Source of the DNA: Spinacia oleracea
Taxonomy: Eukaryota; Streptophyta; Magnoliopsida; Caryophyllales; Amaranthaceae
Length of the DNA: 64,000 nt
Direction: 5' to 3'
Assembly (NCBI RefSeq): GCF_020520425.1
Contig: NC_079488.1
Location: forward strand, 23,748,247-23,812,246
In this document: one piece after another, positions 22,663 to 34,770 of the stretch
Layout: the number at the start of each line of letters is the position of its first letter
How positions within the stretch are numbered: position 1 is the first letter of the stretch
Program-made: the position numbers and the translations under genes
The notes under the pieces: model-generated
Seen by the model: only the letters and a program-made list of their open reading frames with translations
What the model was told of the DNA's origin: nothing
The model's database searches: none

Positions 22663-23693
22663 ATAGTGTCCCCCGTTTCATTACCATCCTCACTACTCTT
22701 CTCCTTGGGTAACTAATATCCTCGGTATTATCCTCATTTGACAACTTAGCAATAGTTGTAGCTATCACTTTCACATCTTCATTTTCTGCACTACCGGTGC
22801 TGGAGCTACCTTCCACCATCCCAACGTTCACCACTTGGGCCTTCTCTATCACTATTGGTGGAGATTTTTCAGACCTCTTCTTGACTAAAAACGCCCATTT
22901 ACATTATGTAATGGTGGCCAACTCTTCAATCTTTTTACCTCGTCCTTTTCTTGGGGAATCCCTAAGAAAGATCCCCCGTCCCAACCCCTTCTTCTTATCT
23001 TCTTCTGAGACAGTTTGGCAATCTCTTTCCGAGTGGCCTAGAACACCGCAAGCAAAGCATAGAAATGACAGCCGTTCATATGCAAACTCCACACGAACCT
23101 CCCTTCCACCCCAGTCCATGCTATCCCTAAATCTTCGCAGAGGTTTTTTCACGTTCATCATTAACTTGACCCTTCGATAACGATCGAGCCCCAACAGATC
23201 CTCCTCTATTTCTATCACCTTCCCCATACCCGAAATCACAGCTTTAATGTGAGCATCTGATCTGCAGTTAAAGAGAAGTTTTTTTTATCCGTACCCAAAA
23301 AGGGGAGTGATTAATAAGTACATGGTCAGGTTGTTCATCCCCCTCATTGTCTTTCATCAAAATTAGGTTATTCTCAAAACACCGTGGGCGTCCCTCCAAC
23401 ACCTTCTCCTTATCTCTCCAATGAAAGAATCGGAAAGCTAATAAATTCGGTCCCAGCACCCTAATCACCACCCCATGCACCGGCGCCCAAGCCTTTTTCA
23501 TCGTCCGTTTGAAAGCTTCCACGTTAAAAGGGCGATCCGTAAACATTCTACCAATCAACAATAATTCGTAATTGTCTTTAGGATCATCTACAACAATATT
23601 CTCTAGGTCCACAATATTTCCTTCCTCGTCTTCTAATGATAGCTTTGAACATTGAGAGATAATTTCCTCTGCCATGATGCAAAGAAAATCCAC
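22663..23693 (-). pseudogene. L1-type LINE ORF1 (DUF4283 plus CCHC knuckle), interrupted
   Basis: A minus-strand frame starting at about 23675 (MAEEIISQCSKLSLEDEE) gives a DUF4283-like domain (LIGRMFTDRPFNVEAFKRTM, then HWRDKEKVLEGRPR). After a frame break in a T-run at about 23275 it continues as RRVKLMMNVKKPLRRF and a CX2CX4HX4C knuckle, CFACGVLGHSERDC (about 23065-23020). This is the ORF1 layout of plant L1 LINEs, an RNA-binding protein. A Ser-rich continuation runs to the LTR boundary at 22663, where the Tat element cut the ORF. The endonuclease/RT ORF2 would lie left of the window. The region 23694-23790 is probably the LINE leader. Confidence 0.75.
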
Positions 23694-23789
23694 CGGAAAT
23701 CGTTAGAGCACAGACCGTAGGAAACGGTAGGGTTTTCTATCGCCTGGTAGAGAGGGAAGCCCTATTTTTCAAGGGAGGGAATTTAGAAA

Positions 23790-25636
23790 ATCATTACTTA
23801 GGAAATCATACTTTATCAAAAAAAGAACACATGAGTATAACTAATTGAATTAAATAAAGGTCTTTGGAATTAATCCTCCATATAGGTTTTGGCACAAAAG
23901 AAAGTGTCCACGTTAATTGGAAAAATACTATAGGTTCCAGCTAGTTGTCCGTCTCAGTAACCGTTGAAATAATATCTTCCATAAATGTCGTTGGTTTTAA
24001 TTATTCCATAAGTAATGTATTAAGACTAAATGGATTGCCTATTAATTTTCTTCTGAAATTAAAGTTAGTCTTCCTATTTATATACACATGTTCCCTCTCG
24101 TCACAAGATGAAAAGAAAAACACAATATCCATTATCACTCCAAAAAAAATTCTATTGCTACTTGAGAAATTTTCAATTCCGGTTTCAATAGATGTGGTGT
24201 ATCTAATGGGGTTCATTGTCAAGATACCGTGTATAAGGGGATAAAATCAACTTAAATCAGGGCAATGCTATTTCACACCACGACTTGACTGTGATAAGTT
24301 TATTCGTTTATTACTAGTTATTTTTCTATAATATTAGTCATATTTCCAACAAAAGTATCATTAATTAAAACTTTAGGGAAATGTTAATTCACACCACGAC
24401 TTGATTGAGATTAGTGTATTCGTTTATTACAAGTCATTTTTTCTATAATATTAGTCATATTTCCAACAAAAGCATCATCAATCAAAACTATGGTTGCTCA
24501 ACATCTTGCTTTGTTGGATATTTTTCACGCATGCATGTCGATTACATAAAGGTATCATTAGAGAGACTCTTTAATGATTTTTTATAGTCAATTCAGATAA
24601 TGACCTTCATCTCTTTCATCAGGTTGTATTCAAAATATTTCATAACTTTTGTGATCTGATGTAAATCTTTACCATCAAACAAGTTTCACATTACTCTTCC
24701 AATACTATATAGGTCAAAATCTCAAGTATGTCTAATCCGAACATTGAGGAATTCAATGTACAACAAAGTAGTTTTATTGAGGTTAACAACACTGGCATGA
24801 AATAATTTAAGACAAAATTAAAAGGTCAAAAATAATTTGGTTAAATTATCTTCGATGTACGAAACCCTACGTACGTTGCGTGAAACCTAAAGAGATAGAA
24901 AGAGGAGGGGAGAGCGACAACGATTGTCCCTAGTCCCTATCTACTAGTCTAATATCATCACCAATTCCATGACTTATATCCCAACACTTTTCATTTTTAT
25001 CAGCTTCTGTGAGTTTTACTCATGTTACTTACTCTCCTTAATTTACAACATTTTATTCAATTTTTACCATCCAGTATCCCACCTAGTTAGACCTTAATAT
25101 ATTTAATAAAAGTGTGTTCCATTCACTTGAAATTTCTTGAACTTATCTATTGGACCTAATTGAAATTTATTGGAACTGGTTGAAAGAGAGTAAAACTTGA
25201 GAGCGCAAACTTAGTGGACTTGATTGAAGCCTATATGAAATTATTTAACTTGTGAAACCTTATTTGAAACTTTAATCTTGAAAGTTATTCTTGAAACTTT
25301 TTTTAAAGGTGCTGAAAAGAACACACCATAAGTTCCTATTTTATGTCTCTCACCTCCTGAAATAAAAGGTATTGGATCTATCAGCAAGTGCTACGTGATT
25401 TAAGTTTAAAAAACACGAACGATAAAGTGGATAACTCGTGTTATAATAGACTAACACTGAATACACTGTACTAAATTTAAAAAAGGTAATGATATTTTAG
25501 GATTTTAGGTGGGCACTTAAATTATCAAGATTTAGGTCATAAAATAGGTTATGTTTTCTTAATTTTTATTGATATAGTGTGTGTTTACATACAAAAAAAT
25601 AATAGAGTAGAAAACAAAGTAAATTGTAGCCATTAA
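23790..25636. other. gene-free AT-rich stretch with one tandem duplication
   Basis: No coding similarity found. Positions 24261-24376 and 24377-24492 are two copies of a 116-bp unit (both contain CACACCACGACTTGA and ATAATATTAGTCATATTTCC). The rest is unique-looking AT-rich DNA. The short frames here lack any family resemblance. Confidence 0.6.
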
Positions 25637-25822
25637 TGGGGATGGAAGCTAGTCTGCATGCCATGATGCCATACCCCATCTACTCCTTAGACCATCTGCA
25701 TCCTTGTCTCTTTGTCAACTGTAAAATAATTTACCTTTCACCGTTCCCCTTCTTTCACCTCACTTTCCACTAATTTCACATACCTCTTACTTTGACCTAA
25801 GGTCATCACTTTCTTTCATCTA

Positions 25823-25826
<4 letters not shown>

Positions 25827-25905
<79 letters not shown>
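25827..25905. repeat. (TA)n microsatellite
   Basis: About 40 uninterrupted TA dinucleotides. It abuts the left end of the inner inverted-repeat element. Confidence 0.95.
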
Positions 25906-25912
<7 letters not shown>

Positions 25913-26423
25913 GGACTTTTTGGTATTTACTACCTTATGAAATTTTTATTTTAAATTACTACCTTAAAGTTCTAGATTTTTTGTATTTACTACCACTTTA
26001 CAGTTTTCTCATTTTAAAATTGAGATATCTCTTTCGTTTCTTAATCATTTTGAGCGATTCAAAACTCATTCTTCTCATTTATGTGTAAGGATTCCATAAG
26101 GATCTTGATTTTAACATTTTATAAAAGAAAAAACTAATTAAATTTCATTTGTAAATTTTTAAATATGTAATGAATTATCAAACGAATTGTTTTGAAATGT
26201 TGTTCACAAAGAAATCCCTATAGAAAAGAAAAATAATGAACTTTGAATCACTTTAAACGATTAAGAAACGGAAGAGATATCTTATTTTTAAAATGAGAAA
26301 ACTGCAAAATGGTAGTAAATAAAAATAATTTGGAAGTTTAAAGTAGTAATTTAAAAAAAAAAAATCATAAGGTAGTAAATACAAAAGTGGTGTATTTTTA
26401 AGGTAGTAAATACCAAAATATCC
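25913..26423. mobile_element. inner foldback MITE with long terminal inverted repeats
   Basis: The left arm (GGACTTTTTGGTATTTACTACC..., to about 26070) is complementary to the right arm (about 26240 to 26423, ...GGTAGTAAATACCAAAATATCC), so almost the whole 511 bp can fold back. It sits in the TA tract, so the target duplication cannot be judged. Long arms suggest a Mutator-type MITE; this is inference. Confidence 0.65.
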
Positions 26424-26535
26424 TATATATATTTGTGGCTATATAAAAGTATGCGGACCTAGGGTCATCACTTTCTTTCACCTACTTTCTTGACCTAAGG
26501 GCATCATGGCATGCAGACTAGCTTCCACCCCCAAC

Positions 26536-27593
26536 TATAATTATCTCTTGCAAAATTAATTATTTTAGCCACAGATAATATATTTTTTTTTTTTACGGAG
26601 TACAATTTATTTTTACAATGTACTCATATTATTTTCATTATTACTTGATATAGTCACTAACTTTTAAAATAATGATATTATTTCAATTAGTTATGATAAA
26701 TAAATATTTGATACATCATAAAATAGTTATTAATAGTACTTAACAAAGGAAAAAAAAATATATTACAAAGTTACACCAGCAGGTTTGCTAGAAAACCCAC
26801 ATTACCCACCAAAACAATATGTTGTTTGTGTAGGTAAAAACATGAAAAATAACAATTTTACCAGAATTACCCTTTCCTCCACAAGTCTCTTGTCCCAAGC
26901 CTTGACCTGAGGTCACATATGTGACCCATGGAAAATGCAACAACAACTTAGACAATAATTCACAATCAACATTGAAGGACTTGACATGGGTTAAACTCCA
27001 CTTGACATTAGTGCAATGTCAAGGTTGATGATGCTCTTACCATATACGAAGTATGACAATGTTCTTCTCATTCAGAATTGTTTGCCGACCTCTCCTCTTC
27101 TCTCCCTCTCCCTTTACTATTCTAGGGTTTATTTTCTTGGCCTTCGTAGGTCAAAATAGTCTAACTTGTTCGGTAATTAGACTATTTTGACCCATTCTCT
27201 TTATTTAATAGCTATTTTTCTCTTAATATTATAATTTTTTACCATAGGGGCGAAGTTCATCCTTGTTCGTTAGTTTCCCTACGGTAGAGTTAGTTTTAGT
27301 ATGTTTGGTTTTTCGTTCATTTGTAGTGTATTTATGTAGAATTGATTCGTTGGTAAAGTTTTTTGTGGGATCGCAACATATATCAATTTTTCAAGTACAT
27401 CCAGGTGAATCAAGTGGAAATCATCCTCGCGGTCACAATAAATTGCTATACCGTCTATTTGAAATGCTGGATGTTCTAGCGTTATACACAAGAGACGTTC
27501 TACAGTGCAAGATCTATTCATCTTTGATGAAGGAAACCTTTATTTGATTCAACTTTCATGTATTTGTTTGATATATATTTCTCTTATCGTTGT
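26536..27593. other. gene-free stretch
   Basis: AT-rich sequence without recognised genes. A CT-rich block with CTAGGGTTT (27090-27130) looks like a plant leader, but no coding exon follows. The 94-codon frame at 27263-27547 resembles nothing I know. Confidence 0.5.
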
Positions 27594-27874
27594 TGTAATA
27601 CCCCTCATGATTTCTTAATGTTATTTAATATACTACTCATAGCAACAAGATGCATATTTCTTTTAAAGAGCTCATATGCTAAGAAACTCCACAGTTAAGC
27701 GTGCTTAGCTGGGAGTATTCTTAGGATGGGCAACCTCCATGGGAATTTTTCCATGGTGCTCATGAGTGAGGACAAAATGCGCCGGAAGAACTTGTGTTGG
27801 TTCTTGAGGATAGTTTTTGACCCTTGATGCGCATTGGTGATTAACCCGACTCCATCAGGGGTCGGGGTGTTACA
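27594..27874 (+). mobile_element. Cassandra-type solo LTR carrying a 5S rRNA-derived segment
   Basis: The 281-bp block starts TGTAATACCC and ends GGGGTGTTACA, typical ends of Cassandra TRIM LTRs. Its middle (about 27675-27755) is clearly derived from 5S rRNA: box A AGTTAAGCGTGCTTAGC, intermediate element AGGATGGGC and box C ACCTCC.TGGGAA, in order and spacing. Cassandra LTRs use this internal RNA polymerase III promoter. No primer binding site or second LTR follows and the flanks (GTTGT/TATGT) match poorly, so it is a solo or truncated copy. Confidence 0.8.
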
Positions 27875-28093
27875 TATGTACTCTTTATTAATGTATTTCC
27901 TTAAAAAAATTGTTCTTCTCACTCACATAACTATATCCACCTAATAGTCTAATGTATTCCTAACCTAAAATTTCGCTTCGGACGTAATATAGTGGTAGTC
28001 AAAAGCGTTATCTCATGTGTCGAGATCCCGAGTTTGATATATTTTGAGGAAGAACATAAGCGAATGGATCTAAATATTGTTCATCTTTCATTT

Positions 28094-28243
28094 ATGAATA
28101 TCACTCCAACCATTGGCGGATACAAGTGCGGCCTACCCGGAAGGCCGGGATAAACCATCCCATGAATATGAATATCACTCCAACCATTGATGGATACAAG
28201 TGCGGTCTACCTGGAAGGCTGGAACGAACCATCCCATGAATAA
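28094..28243. repeat. 75-bp tandem duplication
   Basis: Two copies (28094-28168, 28169-28243) of a unit containing TGAATATCACTCCAACCATT and CATCCCATGAA, about 90% alike. The block just before (27985-28060: TAGTGGTAGTCA ... CCCGAGTTTGA) resembles tRNA-like A and B boxes of a SINE head, weakly. Confidence 0.65.
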
Positions 28244-28610
28244 AATAAGCTTTAAGTATTTTCAATTGATTTTGGATCTCAAAAGTCTTTGAAAGTTACT
28301 TCCAGGGGCCGAGTTCAACAATGTACAAGTGTACAACAACATTTGTGATTACTTTTTCTAACAATTTAGTTTACTTATCCCTTTCTCTATTTTCAAACGG
28401 TGAGTTTTTTCCGTCTTTTTTTCCGTCTCAGCAAATTTGTGTGAATACTAATCGGTTTTATGTTAATTATTTTTATCCTAACATGTTTTTTTTCCTTAGG
28501 CTCGCTCGCTAAAGCAAAGCTTTTAGGGGGTCGAGAATTTTTTTTCAAAATGATGAGTATGAATTCTGGAAGGCTTTTGTCGGCCCAGCGCTAGTTGATT
28601 CTCCCTAGAC
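28244..28610. other. gene-free stretch
   Basis: No gene recognised. The stretch ends with TAGAC (28606-28610), the probable target duplication of the next element. Confidence 0.5.
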
Positions 28611-29920
28611 ATCAAAAAAAGAAAAACTCGGTTCAACAATCTAATTACATGCGGAAAAACTATAAACTTTCAGAATCCAAATTAATTGCACATAATCAAT
28701 TAGCATAATTCAGAATACATACTATGTGATGCGTGCCTTCCTAAGATGCTCTCGAACCGAACAAGAACAAGAATAGAGCTCCAAACGTCGCCCCTCTATA
28801 GATAGTCCACAACACGTTCGGATCCGCCTATAATCTAAGGTATTATGAACTCGGGATCTCACTTTGAGTGATAGGCAAACGTATTGAATTTATTGTATTA
28901 TAAATTATCCACCCTAGGGTCATATTTATAGTGTATGGAATATTTTATAACATTATTAAACCTAAGTTTATTAGGATTAGGATACTAGAATTATGGATGA
29001 CTCAGGAAACATGAACTTTAGTTAGATTAGGAATCTAATCCTTAGAATCCTTATCCGATCCTAACAAAGTTGGTTGCTTATGGACCAAGCAACTTGCATA
29101 GCAAGTTTACTTGGAGCACAAGAAACCGTAGCTTAGCCAAGGCAAACGACCCACATAGGCGCAAGGCCCATGGGCGTTGCCTGGCCCTTGCACGTGCGTG
29201 CTGCCCTGTTTGCCCGCGGGCTGGCGGTGCGTTGGCTTCGTAGCGCTGACGCTTTCGCTCTGCACCATGGGCGCTGGCCCACGTGCTGACGCTTGGCCGG
29301 CCTTCGTGTTTACGATTCGATTTCCGATTCCGATAATATTTTGTTTCAGAAAATATGTCCATTTTTCGACAATATTTCTGTTTCCGACAATATTTTCATT
29401 TCCGGCAATACTTTCGGTCCGTTTCCTGCGATATTTCCCTTTCCGATAATATTTTCATTTCCGAACAATATTTCCGTTTCCGGTGATATTTCCGATTACG
29501 GTAATATTTCCACTCCCGATAACATTTCTGATACGAACCATATTTCCGTTTCCGGCAATATCTTCGTTTTAGACAAATATTTTCGTCTTTGCCTTTTGAT
29601 GGTTTGTTTAGCTCCCACTGAAACCAACATCCACCATTTTCGAATGTCCATAATTAGAGTATTTACTGAATATTACATTTACCTAAATACTTGAGCCGTT
29701 CACGTACTATTTGTGTGACCCTACGGGTTCAGTCAATTCGAGTAAGTTGTGGTATTAATATTATTAATTCAACTTGAACTGAAGCGACCTCTGATTAGGC
29801 ATTCAGATCACTTGATCTCACTGAATAATTAACTTGTTTAATTAATATAGAACTGCATTTATTAGACTTAACATTAAATGCATTAAATGCAAACTTGGAC
29901 CAAGGGCATTATTTCCTTCA
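28611..29920 (-). mobile_element. Copia-type solo LTR with CGGAAATATT array
   Basis: On the minus strand it begins TGAAGGAAATAATGCCCTTGG, the start of a Copia LTR group I recall from Caryophyllales. It goes on with an array of CGGAAATATTNTCGGAAA-type units (29330-29570) and a GC-rich block (29110-29300). No PBS, PPT or pol is adjacent, so it is a solo LTR. The 5-bp string TAGAC flanks both sides (28606-28610 and 29921-29925). The far end (plus ATCAAAAA) is not a canonical CA terminus, so that boundary is less sure. Confidence 0.65.
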
Positions 29921-32843
29921 TAGACGACACCGGGTGATGGTTCTAGAAAGATGGCAATGAAGATCGTGAGATTCTCTCTGGAAACCGGGAAAAAGGAAAC
30001 TACTTAAAAGAACGAAAAAGGCTATCGAGAGTTTGGTCTCGGATCACAATTTATTGCGACACCAGGGCTCGATGGACTGAACAGTGTGTTCTTTAAGAAT
30101 GCCCGGAGAAGAAAAACCTCACTCAATACAGGATCGTCTAATTAAATCATATACTCTAACCTACCCTATAAGAAAATCTTGGATCTTTCAAAGACTGTGT
30201 CAACCTATTACAAAAACCACAATTACTTGTCCTTATTTATTTATCATACATTAAAATCAGTTCAAGCCATACAAAAGTGAGATCTAAATTTACTAGGAAT
30301 CATAATTTCTAAACACATGTTAATTCCTCAAAATAAACTTAGATTATAATTTCCAAAAATGAATTTATTCTCAGATCTAAACCTTTAGAACTTAGTTAAT
30401 TCTTCAAACTTGGTAAGGCGCCTAAAATCCCTTAGTGGTAATTAAATCTAACTCAAAGCACCCGTATACTACTGATGATCCCGATAATTCTCTCCTTAAT
30501 TTATAAAACCATTTTCCTTTGATAAAAATACTAGAGAATTACCAACGCGTTAACGCCACGTGTGAATGTGTTTAAAATTACTCATATTATTGGAGCGGAA
30601 ACAAAAATTAAATACCAAATGTCCAACGTTACAACCGGTTTGGAACCATCAAAGGCTCTAAAACCCTAGTTAACTACTAATTCAAACCACACTATTTTAG
30701 CCAAATACAATACAAACACCATTATTCCAAAAACCAAACTCAAAACAAGTTTATCAAAACATAATGATCGTTAAAATAAGACGTTCAACACTTCCCGAAA
30801 ATATATGTGATCTTCAATATAAAAAGACAGTTCACTAATTAAATCACAGTGGATATTGTTCTTCAAACAACACAATTGTAGCTATGGGTCATCATATGAC
30901 AAATAATAAGTATGTCATGACCAACAAATATACGAAAACACACAATTAGCAAAACTTGTGTACAATCAAGCTATGAAACTAACGATCTAACATGACCATG
31001 CCACAAATTAATTAAAGTTGGTCACATGCAAGACGTATAACCACAATACATGAATAAAATAAACAAGACACTTGACTTGACACTTGACTTCACTTGGCAC
31101 TTAACTTCATTTTCGTTTAATTAATTTAGTTGGATACCAACGAGGGCTTGATCTATTGGTTAATATTAAGGGTTTGTGCACGATATATAGGCGCGGATAA
31201 GACCCTGTGCATCCTGGTCAATAGCATAGGGCCACCGAAAATTAAAGGGCCCATTATTTTGGCAACCCAGTATACATATTATAAAAAAACCCTAAACGCT
31301 GCTTTAATGATTCAGTTCATCTCCCCCAAATTAACATAAATTCCCCATATCAATGTCGTTTTCAACGCTCATAGTTTTCCTCTCCCCTAATTACTCCTTG
31401 ACTCTTTATTTCCAATATTATCTCAATTTCAATAATCTAATTAATATTCAATTCTTCCATGTCCTAATACTCCGTAAGAACTTTCCACCAAACCTCTCTT
31501 GAATTTCAACAGAAGAATAGTCTCCGAATTGTTCATCAAATATTCAATTTCAAATGTATTTTCATCAGATTTGCTCATTAATGGAAGAATTATATATCCG
31601 ATAATCATCTATTTTCATATCAAAGGTTAGATTATTTAGCTTTTAAATATTTCTACCATTTTCTACCAAATTATCAAATTTATTTCTAGGGGAAAAAAAA
31701 ATCAGATTGGGGAAATTTTTTCTCCAATTCATTATTGTAATTTTCTAAATTTCGAGTGGTGGCTGGTGATTCTCTATTTGCTTAGAGTTGGAAAGGAGTG
31801 GGATTTTTTGAAGAACAACAAATCAACAAATATACAGAAGGTAATTTCGTGTTTATGAAATTATTAATTTTGTTCCTATTTTCATTAGTTTTAGGTTGCA
31901 AGCCTGCAAATGTTGTATTTTATTGTTGTAATTTCATATGCTTATTTTTTTTTATTGTAATTTTGTTTTTATATTAATTGATTATGGGATGTTATTTAAA
32001 TTATAAATAAAGTTATTTAGTTTTTTTTGCTTAATTTGTAGGGATAAAATAGTTATACTTTTAAAGTAATATTTTGATTATCGCAATTTTGTTATACTAA
32101 GGGCCCCATTTTTAAGATTATGATAAAATAAGAACAGGGCCTCCGAAATATTTAAGACGGCCCACGTTTGAATTTCCCCTCACGACCCCCATTTGTAATT
32201 TTGTATTGTTGTTGTGACCCATTCTTACTAAAGATTTATAAGGATTAAGAACGAGTACTCCATCCCCGAGTTTTCGGCATCGCATAGATGATATCATGCA
32301 CGACTCCAAGCCATAAAGTACTCCATAGTTGAGATCTCAAACTAAGGAAAGAATGCATGTTGATCTTACAACCTCAAGAAAAATCCACGGGCTACCATAA
32401 TGTACTCAACCCACCTTTGTTCGATGCTCCAGACAACACTTGCCTAAAGCTTATTGCTTAAAGTTTATGTTACTAGTATTCTAATTTAGAAGTCACACTA
32501 TTAACCAAACCAACATAGAACACAAAAAACTTTTTTTATTCTTTAGTTAACAAGTGATCAATGAACATTTGCGACAATTCGTTTTATTTCATCAGCGGAT
32601 AAAATCCCTTCTAGCTGAACATGTCAAATAACAATACTGGCCATGAGGGTACCAACTAAAGCTATAAAGATTTAACCTTTCCGTTACTATAACAAGATTA
32701 ACAAATAATTAATTAAAAAAGTAATAATATAAAATGATCGCAACATGCATGGAATAACTCATAATTAACTTTCACGTGCTTCTCTTTAACCACGTGAAAT
32801 AATCGATCATACTCGAGTGAGTAATATAAATAAACTCTTTACA
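29921..32843. other. 2.9 kb without recognised genes
   Basis: Both strands were read for domains; none found. The sequence 31130-31330 (GGGCCACCGAAAATTAAAGG...) and 32095-32160 (AGGGCCTCCGAAATATTTAA) share GGGCC-CCGAAA wording and may be ends of an old DNA transposon. 31370-31860 looks like an AT-rich leader or intron. Short frames such as 31130-31339 have no support. Confidence 0.45.
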
Positions 32844-33401
32844 GGCAAATTTGCCAAAAAGGACCTTTTATAACTCAAATTTTGCGAGAAAGGACCTTAT
32901 ATAATTTTTTTTGTGAGAACACACCTTAAAGTAATTTTTTTTGCGAGAAAGGACCTAAGGGAAGTTTCCGGCATTGATTTAGCTTTTCCGGCCATTGACT
33001 TGCACGTGAGCAGCACGTGTGGCTTACGTTGGCTAAAGACATTGATTTTTCCGAGTCTTGAATTTTCAAGCTTGATTTTATTTCGATTTTTTTTTCAACT
33101 TTAAGTTTTAAAGCTTAGAATTTTGGAGGAAAATTGGGTGTGATTAGCAAAATAAAGCCACGCGTGCTTCTCACGTGCAAGTCAATGGCCGAAAAAGCTC
33201 AGTCAATGCCGGAAATTTATTTTTGGTTGTCTTTCGCAAAAAAAAAAATTACATTAAGGTGTGATTTCACAAAAAAAAAAATTATATAAGGTCCTTTCTC
33301 GCAAAAAAATTTACATTAAGGTATGTTTTCACAAAAAAAATTATATAAGGTCCTTTCTCGCAAAATTTGGGTTATAAAAGGTCCTTTTTAACAAATTTGC
33401 C
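32844..33401. mobile_element. Mutator-type MITE with 9-bp target duplication
   Basis: The element starts GGCAAATTTGCCAAAAAGG and ends TTAACAAATTTGCC. Arms of about 180 bp are complementary and made of repeated GCGAGAAAGGACCTTATATAA / TTATATAAGGTCCTTTCTCGC units. The 9-bp string CTCTTTACA stands at 32835-32843 and 33402-33410, a perfect target duplication. Nine bases and long inverted repeats are the Mutator signature. It is non-coding. A right-arm copy lies at 55063-55236. Confidence 0.85.
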
Positions 33402-33410
33402 CTCTTTACA

Positions 33411-34513
33411 TGATTGCATCAATAATTCTATACACCTCATATAATAATTCATCAAATGATCCACAAAATCCACATGTAATTAAATCACTTAATCACAATA
33501 ATGCATTCCAAAATCCACAGTTAATTCCTAGCACAATGCTATTATCATGTTCGTTCCTAAACATGGTACTATGTCTAAGTTCCATAAACATGCGTACCTT
33601 GTATAACAATATGAGAATTCACTTTTCTGCACTAATAGTCACCTAAATAGGACCCCCTAGTCTCATGCGAACCAAAAGGAATAAATTATAATGTAATCTT
33701 CTCAAAAATCCAGCAACGTTAAAAATATTTCAAACCCGTTTAATCATCATATTACCAAAGTTTAATCTCATATACCTCAAATAATAGTTAGCATAAACCC
33801 TAAGAGGTCTAGCTTCTAAATTTATAAAAAATCAATGATTCATGTTTGAAATTCTTTTCAAGTCAAAGTTTAATAAAAAAATCATAAACCCTAAGAGGTC
33901 TAACTTCTAAAATTATGAAAATCCAATCATTCATGTTTGAAATTCTTTTCAAATCAAAGTTTCATAAACAAATCAAGTTATGTCACCGTAATATAAAAAA
34001 AAAAAAATATGAAATTATATTATCATCATAAATTAAAAATATAATAAAATTAAGGTTTGAAGACAAAATAAAAACAGAAGGGGGGAGAGAAAAAACTACA
34101 CACAAGCGAAAAATGAGAGTGGTGAAGAGTGGAAAACAAAGGTTGTTGTCACGCGGGTGAGATGCAAAGTTATAGCGGTGGAACACTAAAAATGGTGGTG
34201 AGTCAGTGTAGTCGGACATTGCATGTGCATAAGTGTCTATTCGGTGTTTTGGATTGGGTCTTAATCCAATCCAATCTAAATTAAAATTCGTTTTTGAAGT
34301 ATTAAGTCTAATATATAATCGTATTCCAATTTCTACGAAATCCAAGTCGAACTTCTACCAATCCAATCCGACCCAATCTAAACTTTTGATCCTATCCGAA
34401 ATCTGAATTAAAATTAACTACAACTCTTAATTCGAGTTTATAATTTGGAAACACAAATGTAAATACTGACCCAACCCGAATGTCTAAGTCCTTCATAAAA
34501 CTAAATGATTATA
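33411..34513. other. gene-free stretch with a 91-bp tandem duplication
   Basis: 33792-33882 and 33883-33973 are two copies of a unit with CATAAACCCTAAGAGGTCTA and TTCATGTTTGAAATTCTTTT. The minus-strand frame 33983-34345 resembles no protein known to me. Confidence 0.6.
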
Positions 34514-34770
34514 CTTCCTCCATTTTTTTTAATTGCACCATCTGAGATTTCACGTTTGCCAATGCACTATTTTAACTACTAGTATCTCTCATTATACATT
34601 TTAAAAAATTATAAAAATTTGATAATTTGAAAGTATATTTCGAGACGAATCTAACAAGATCCCACATGAGTATATTTTTCCTTACATATAAATCACAAAA
34701 AATAACTATATAAGAATAAGAGAATAGTGCTAAAACCAAGATGGTGCAATTATAAAAAAAACGGAGGAAA
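34514..34770. mobile_element. Stowaway-like MITE
   Basis: Ends CTTCCTCCATTTTTTTTAAT and the inverse (…AAACGGAGGAAA), flanked by TA. Both inner arms carry the TTGCACCAT / ATGGTGCAA block. 257 bp, non-coding, Tc1/mariner type. Confidence 0.85.

Larger units (their letters stand above)
25637..26535. mobile_element. inverted-repeat element containing a (TA)n tract and a second element
   Basis: The left end GGGGATGGAAGCTAGTCTGC (continuing to ATGCCATGATGCC) is repeated inverted at the right end, with about 32 of 33 positions matching. No target duplication is obvious. Inside, a block with GTCATCACTTTCTTTCA occurs directly repeated (25802 and 26464), flanking the inner element. No transposase is present, so it is a MITE-like or foldback element of unknown superfamily. 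Confidence 0.6.

Noticed and set aside
27664..27770. Genuine 5S rRNA gene
   Set aside because: Only the internal promoter half is conserved, there is no tandem array, and the Cassandra LTR ends enclose it.
29078..29694. Frames over the Copia LTR (29078-29362, 29293-29694)
   Set aside because: Driven by the GC-rich block and the CGGAAATATT array of the LTR; no protein similarity.
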